This document shows, piece by piece, positions 60,221 to 64,000 of a DNA stretch of 64,000 nucleotides (the first letter of the stretch is position 1; the number at the start of each line of letters is the position of its first letter). A model generated the notes under the pieces. It was not told the DNA's origin. It saw only the letters and a program-made list of their open reading frames with translations, and did no database searches. Made by a program: the position numbers and the translations under genes. Source of the stretch: Cognatishimia coralii. Its GTDB lineage: Bacteria; Pseudomonadota; Alphaproteobacteria; Rhodobacterales; Rhodobacteraceae. The stretch is from positions 1 to 64,000 of the forward strand of contig NZ_JBBGAZ010000003.1 of the NCBI RefSeq assembly GCF_037478305.1. Reading direction: 5' to 3'.

Positions 60221-61465
60221 TCAATGCGAATAGGCGGATCCTAGCATAAACTTGTGAAATTCGGGTTCACGCAGGTTTAACGTCCACCCTTCGCCATAGT
60301 TTGCCAAGGGAACCGCGATCAACTCGTCGCCTTTCCACACGGCAGGCGAGGCCATCAAGGATTGTCGCGTGACGCCTGAGGCGCGCCAATCGTCCAATCC
60401 GGCAAGGCTTGGTTCACCCAAAGCGGTGACTTTGAGACCCACAGTCCAAGGGCCTTCAAGGTGCCAACGATCCCAGTTTGGTGCAAATTCCACCAGCTCG
60501 CGCACGGCATTGAATTCGCGCAGAATGCGGGCCGATTTTGCGGTCAGCTGAATGATACAGCCATTACAAGAGAAATTCCGACCTTCGGAAATCGCCTGAT
60601 CAAGCTCGCTCAACGTGCCTCGGCGCACAGGATACGGTGTTGGAGACACCCAGCCCAACGCGTCATTCAATAGGCGACGACGCAATTCATAGGGCGCGGC
60701 CTTAAAGCCCTCCAGATCCAATACCAAATCACCCTTGTCCTGACGTGCCACCCGAGCCGCGAAATCCGCAGCGCGATCTTTCATGACGTCGCGCACTTGG
60801 CTCATGTTCTCGGCCACCGCAGCAAGGTTTTCCGACGAGATGCCGACGTCCTTCAAAACCTCAAGCGCGCGGCGGATGCGGACGCGGTCAAAATCTTCGT
60901 TGTCGTTTGAGGGATCATCGACCCAATCAACACCGCGCCGTTTCAGATAATCGCGCAGTTCAGAACGTTCGATGTCTAGCATTGGGCGCAAGAATTGCAC
61001 GTCGTGGCGCGTGAAACGCTCGGCCATTTTGGCCAGCCCGTCGACACCGCTTTCGCGACCCAGACGCATGACAAAAGTCTCGGCCACGTCGTCCTGTGTA
61101 TGACCAATGCAGACCGCAGCCAGTTTGCGACGCTCGGCCCACTCCGCAATCAAACGATACCGGCCTTGCCGCGCGGCATCCTGCAAGTTGCCTTCCCCGC
61201 CCCAGCCCGTCCAACGCGCCGTTGCGTGGGGAATGCCCAGTTTGACACAGACTTTGCGGGTGTAATCCGCCTCGGCAGCCGCTTCGGCGCGCAGGCCGTG
61301 ATCGACTGTCATGGCCTCGATCTGTTGCCCCGTGGTCTCTGCGATTTCCTGCAAGGCCAGCAAGAGCGCAAGGGAATCCCCGCCGCCTGACACGGCCACG
61401 CCAATCGCGCCTTCAGCAGGCACTCGACTGGCGATTTTCGTTAAAATCGTCTTGCTGTCGCGCAT
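60221..61465 (-). CDS. tilS: tRNA(Ile)-lysidine synthase
   Basis: Adds lysine to C34 of tRNA(Ile) CAU so that it reads AUA. The PP-loop ATPase motif SGGGDS is at 26-31, and CIGHTQDDVAETFVMRLGR and MLDIERSELRDYLKRRG are the family's RNA-facing blocks. The protein is 414 residues, with a long C-terminal substrate-recognition half. Its ATG overlaps the cpoB stop by one base (TGATG), so tilS is coupled to the cpoB-pal group, and ftsH follows 79 bp on. Confidence 0.95.
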   Translation of the reverse strand: MRDSKTILTKIASRVPAEGAIGVAVSGGGDSLALLLALQEIAETTGQQIEAMTVDHGLRAEAAAEADYTRKVCVKLGIPHATARWTGWGGEGNLQDAARQGRYRLIAEWAERRKLAAVCIGHTQDDVAETFVMRLGRESGVDGLAKMAERFTRHDVQFLRPMLDIERSELRDYLKRRGVDWVDDPSNDNEDFDRVRIRRALEVLKDVGISSENLAAVAENMSQVRDVMKDRAADFAARVARQDKGDLVLDLEGFKAAPYELRRRLLNDALGWVSPTPYPVRRGTLSELDQAISEGRNFSCNGCIIQLTAKSARILREFNAVRELVEFAPNWDRWHLEGPWTVGLKVTALGEPSLAGLDDWRASGVTRQSLMASPAVWKGDELIAVPLANYGEGWTLNLREPEFHKFMLGSAYSH

Positions 61466-62289
61466 CAGCTACATTGCAGCCTTTGCATCTCGGCTTGAGC
61501 ATCACCGACGAAACTGTCGCCCGGATGGCGCACACCGACCTCGTTGAGCGTCACACAGGCCTCGCGGGTTTGACCCAGCTTGCCAAGAGCCGTTCCCAGG
61601 CGGAACAAGGCTTCGGGTGCCGTGTAGTTGTTGGGATGGCCGGAATAGCTTTCCAGATAGGCCCGCGCCGCATCTGCGGTTGCGCCTGATCCCTCTAGAG
61701 CCTCGCCCTGACGCAAAAACGCTTCGGCAGAAAGAGGGCTACCGGGATAGGTTTCGTTAAAGGCGCGGAATTGATCAGCGGCGGCAAGGAAATCCCCGGA
61801 ATCCAGCGCATCATAAGCGCGCTGGAAATCCGCTTCTTCGCCCACGGCCAATTCGGTTGGGACTCCGTCGCCTGACCCCGTGTCCTCAAGATGATCGATT
61901 GTGCCCGCGACGTCGCCACCCAGAGTGGTGGTTTCGCCCAATTGGCTGACGTCGCCGCCTTCTAGTTCGACAAGGCGGAATTCAAGATCGCCAATCCGGT
62001 TAGTCCCGTCTTTCACGATCCGCTCGATACGGAATTCCAGCTGTTCCGTCTTGCCGGTCAAACGCTGCAGTTCCAGCTCAATCGCGTCAATGCGCGACAG
62101 AACGGACACCTCGTTCTCGGACCCACGCGGGGCCAAAGTCGTCGACAACTCCCTCTTCAGCCGCTGTACGTCCACAAACAGGATCGAGAGCTGCTGACGA
62201 ATATCCGCCAAGGTTTCTTCTTGCTGGGCCGAGACCGTCGCAGGAGCGAAAGAGCATAGCACAAAAGCTGCGACTGCAATGAAACGCAT
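61465..62289 (-). CDS. cpoB: cell division coordinator CpoB (YbgF)
   Basis: A 274-residue periplasmic protein of the Tol-Pal system that ties peptidoglycan synthesis to outer-membrane constriction. The signal peptide runs to about residue 21 (cleaved after VSA). An N-terminal coiled-coil trimerisation region (about 25-115) is followed by tetratricopeptide repeats (about 150-270) with the pattern AYDALDSGDFLAAADQFRAF and EAFLRQGEALEGSG. It is directly upstream of tilS and downstream of pal, the usual order. Confidence 0.94.
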   Translation of the reverse strand: MRFIAVAAFVLCSFAPATVSAQQEETLADIRQQLSILFVDVQRLKRELSTTLAPRGSENEVSVLSRIDAIELELQRLTGKTEQLEFRIERIVKDGTNRIGDLEFRLVELEGGDVSQLGETTTLGGDVAGTIDHLEDTGSGDGVPTELAVGEEADFQRAYDALDSGDFLAAADQFRAFNETYPGSPLSAEAFLRQGEALEGSGATADAARAYLESYSGHPNNYTAPEALFRLGTALGKLGQTREACVTLNEVGVRHPGDSFVGDAQAEMQRLQCS

Positions 62290-62305
62290 GGCGAAATTCC
62301 TTAAC

Positions 62306-62809
62306 TTAGCTGCTGAGACCGCCTGAAATGACAGTCACTGCGCGGCGGTTCTGTTCATAGCAGGCTTCCGCCGAACAGATCTCGATCGGGCGCTCTTTGC
62401 CGTAGCTGACGGTGCGCAGACGGACGCCGGCGACGCCTTTGGACAAGAGATATTCGCGCACCGCATTGGCGCGACGCGCCCCCAGCGCGAGGTTGTATTC
62501 ACGCGTACCTTGCTCGTCGGCATGGCCTTCGATGATGGCGACATAGTCAGAATTCACGGCAAGCCAGCCTGCTTGCGCATCAAGGATCGCGCGGCCTTCG
62601 TCTGTCAGAACGGCCTGATCCACCGGGAACAACACGCGGTCGCCAATGGCCTGCTGGAAATAGCTGGGGCTTGTCGGATCACCGAATTGGGTATCGTCCG
62701 CGGGGCGATTGCCGCCAAACAGGCCTCCACCGCCGAATTGGCCAGCGTCCGTACAGGCGCTCAGCGCCAAGCTCGCCGCCAAAGCGGCTGTCAGTTTCAT
62801 GCTGCTCAT
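62306..62809 (-). CDS. pal: peptidoglycan-associated lipoprotein Pal
   Basis: A 167-residue outer-membrane lipoprotein that binds peptidoglycan and TolB. Lipobox LSAC gives Cys19. A glycine-rich linker follows, and the OmpA-like domain (about 60-160) contains EGHADEQGTREYNLALGARRANAVREYL and YGKERPIE. GAGGGG is upstream of the ATG. Lnt, encoded at 30335-31849, would complete its acylation. Confidence 0.97.
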   Translation of the reverse strand: MSSMKLTAALAASLALSACTDAGQFGGGGLFGGNRPADDTQFGDPTSPSYFQQAIGDRVLFPVDQAVLTDEGRAILDAQAGWLAVNSDYVAIIEGHADEQGTREYNLALGARRANAVREYLLSKGVAGVRLRTVSYGKERPIEICSAEACYEQNRRAVTVISGGLSS

Positions 62810-62893
62810 CTTTACCCCTCGCTTCTTTTCTCACTCAGACCGGATCTAAGGATTTGCTGCAAGCTTATCATAGTCCGGCATTCCTGAATATCT

Positions 62894-64000
62894 TTACTGT
62901 TGTAGCGGCGACCAACTGGGATCAGACCCCCCGCCCTGCGTGCGCACTGGCTTGAGATTGCGCCCTGAGACATCCACCGAATACAGCGACGCCGATCCAT
63001 TCGCGCCCTGCGTTTCGCGGGTGAACATGATCACACGCCCATTGGGGGACCAGGTCGGGCCCTCATCCAAGAAACTCGCGGTCAAAAGACGTTCTTCCGA
63101 GCCATCCACGCGCATGACACCGATGTGGAAACGGCCTTTGTTCTGTTTGGTAAAGGCCACAAGATCGCCCCGCGGGCTCCAGACCGGCGTGCCGTAGCGC
63201 CCTTGCCCAAAGCTGATCCGCTGCGCCTGCCCGCCATTTGCAGACATGATATAGAGCTGCTGGCTACCCGACCGGTCGCTTTCAAAGACGATCCGCTTGC
63301 CATCCGGGCTGAACGACGGAGCAGTTTCGATTGACGGCGCATTGGTCAGGCGTTTGCGAGACCCGCTGTTGATGTCCATCAGATAGATATCGGTGTTGCC
63401 GCCCTCGGTGATCGAGAAGACAACGCTGTTTCCATCAGGTGAGAACCTCGGCGCGAAGCTCATGGTGCCCGGTTGATCCTCAAGCACACGACGGGTCGCA
63501 GAGCCCACATCCAAAACAAACACACGCGGGAAGCCGGTTTCATAAGATGTATAAAGCACGCGGTCGCCACTTGGCGAGAAGCGCGGGGCCAGCACGATAG
63601 AGCTGCTGTCCGTCAGGAACTGCAGGTTCGCGCCGTCATAATCCATGATCGCAAGGCGCTTTAGGCGTTCGTTCTTGGGTCCAGTTTCGCTGACGTAAAC
63701 GACGCGGCTGTCAAAATAGCCGCTTTCGCCGGTGATCCGGCTATAGACCGCATCGGCCACCTTATGGGCAATCCGACGCCAGCCCTCGCGGGTGCCGCGG
63801 AAGCGCAGGCCATTGCCAAGCTCTTGGCCCGAGAAGACGTCATAAACCCGGAACTTCACCGACATCTCGCCCGTATTGTTCATGCTGACCGCACCGGAAA
63901 TCAGCGCCTGCGCATTGATCGCCTTCCAGTCAGAATATTGCACCGGAGAGGAGAAATTCGTGATCGTGCTGATAAAGGCGTTCTCTGGGATCTCGCGGAA
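62894..64000 (-). CDS. tolB: Tol-Pal system protein TolB (5' end outside the window)
   Basis: The C-terminal 368 codons of the periplasmic beta-propeller protein TolB. The six-bladed propeller is visible as repeated SPDGxxVVFxS-type blocks (RFSPSGDRVLYTS, RFSPDGNSVVFSI, SFSPDGKRIVFES, VWSPRGDLVAFTK, TWSPNGRVIMFTR). The frame is open to the window edge, so an apparent ATG at 63943 is not the true start: the residues before it (PVQYSDWKAINAQ region) belong to the N-terminal domain. It is 84 bp upstream of pal. Confidence 0.96.
   Translation of the reverse strand, partial: FREIPENAFISTITNFSSPVQYSDWKAINAQALISGAVSMNNTGEMSVKFRVYDVFSGQELGNGLRFRGTREGWRRIAHKVADAVYSRITGESGYFDSRVVYVSETGPKNERLKRLAIMDYDGANLQFLTDSSSIVLAPRFSPSGDRVLYTSYETGFPRVFVLDVGSATRRVLEDQPGTMSFAPRFSPDGNSVVFSITEGGNTDIYLMDINSGSRKRLTNAPSIETAPSFSPDGKRIVFESDRSGSQQLYIMSANGGQAQRISFGQGRYGTPVWSPRGDLVAFTKQNKGRFHIGVMRVDGSEERLLTASFLDEGPTWSPNGRVIMFTRETQGANGSASLYSVDVSGRNLKPVRTQGGGSDPSWSPLQQ

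Noticed and set aside
1..64000. CRISPR arrays, rRNA operon, insertion sequences
   Set aside because: No regularly spaced short repeats with unique spacers, no 16S/23S-like sequence, and no transposase frame or terminal inverted repeat were found.
63943..64000. tolB beginning at 63943
   Set aside because: The frame stays open to the window edge with TolB N-terminal-domain residues upstream, so the ATG is internal.

Overview
The window looks like a chromosomal segment of a Roseobacter-group alphaproteobacterium (Rhodobacteraceae). The evidence is the gene order and family types: miaB-phoH-ybeY-corC-lnt-metK-trmB, an Irr regulator facing fabA-fabB-fabI, a SAM/SAH-type riboswitch at metK, a two-domain L25 with an acidic tail, and ligase-associated Lhr/PdeM. 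Most of the 64 kb is compact housekeeping DNA with short intergenic gaps and clear rho-independent terminators. All assignments come from reading the sequence; no database search was run.

Layout: (1) 1-3040: the wreck of an integrative element downstream of tRNA-Ser(GCU): a tyrosine integrase with a one-base frameshift and no C-terminus, fused by deletion to a 5'-truncated DUF3987 gene, plus a small coupled ORF. (2) 3100-10300: nucleoside hydrolase, ychF, a VOC protein with a small partner, trpA and a GNAT, then phhA-phhB divergent from an Lrp-type regulator, then lldD. (3) 10360-16200: sulfotransferase-like protein, rplY-pth, a serine hydrolase, a DUF2237 protein, a membrane LuxR-type regulator, and two secreted PepSY proteins with extreme Asp/Glu tails beside a short acidic ORF and a 13-bp inverted repeat. 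(4) 16200-28240: trpB and trpF, lapA-ihfB, a DEAD-box helicase, rpsA, a GNAT, an aldo/keto reductase, a nitroreductase, cmk-aroA and trmB. (5) 28310-36920: a periplasmic ClpP-like protein, metK, lnt, corC, ybeY, phoH, two secreted proteins sharing a small Cys-Trp domain, and miaB. (6) 37000-41900: a GT2-like protein and a methyltransferase, Irr, fabA-fabB-fabI. (7) 41950-50810: an FKBP isomerase, then a nine-gene co-directional run of dehalogenase, hydrolases, dehydratase, EEP phosphatase, transporter, alcohol dehydrogenase and enolase-superfamily enzyme. (8) 50870-54950: ArsR, Lhr, PdeM, thioesterase. (9) 55010-58000: folD, chorismate mutase and fhs, joining one-carbon metabolism to the aromatic genes elsewhere in the window. 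(10) 58220-64000: ftsH, tilS, cpoB, pal and the C-terminal part of tolB (Tol-Pal system).

Functional links: tryptophan and chorismate synthesis is scattered (trpA, trpFB, aroA, chorismate mutase), with phenylalanine hydroxylation (phhAB) nearby. SAM supply (metK) has RNA-level feedback control. The translation and RNA-modification genes (rpsA, rplY, pth, trmB, miaB, tilS, ybeY) sit among cell-envelope genes (lnt, pal, cpoB, tolB, ftsH). I found no CRISPR array, rRNA operon, complete mobile element or intact prophage, and no convincing new multi-gene system. The most unusual signals are the acidic-tail PepSY locus, the shared WVDPxGC domain pair between miaB and phoH, and the element remnant.
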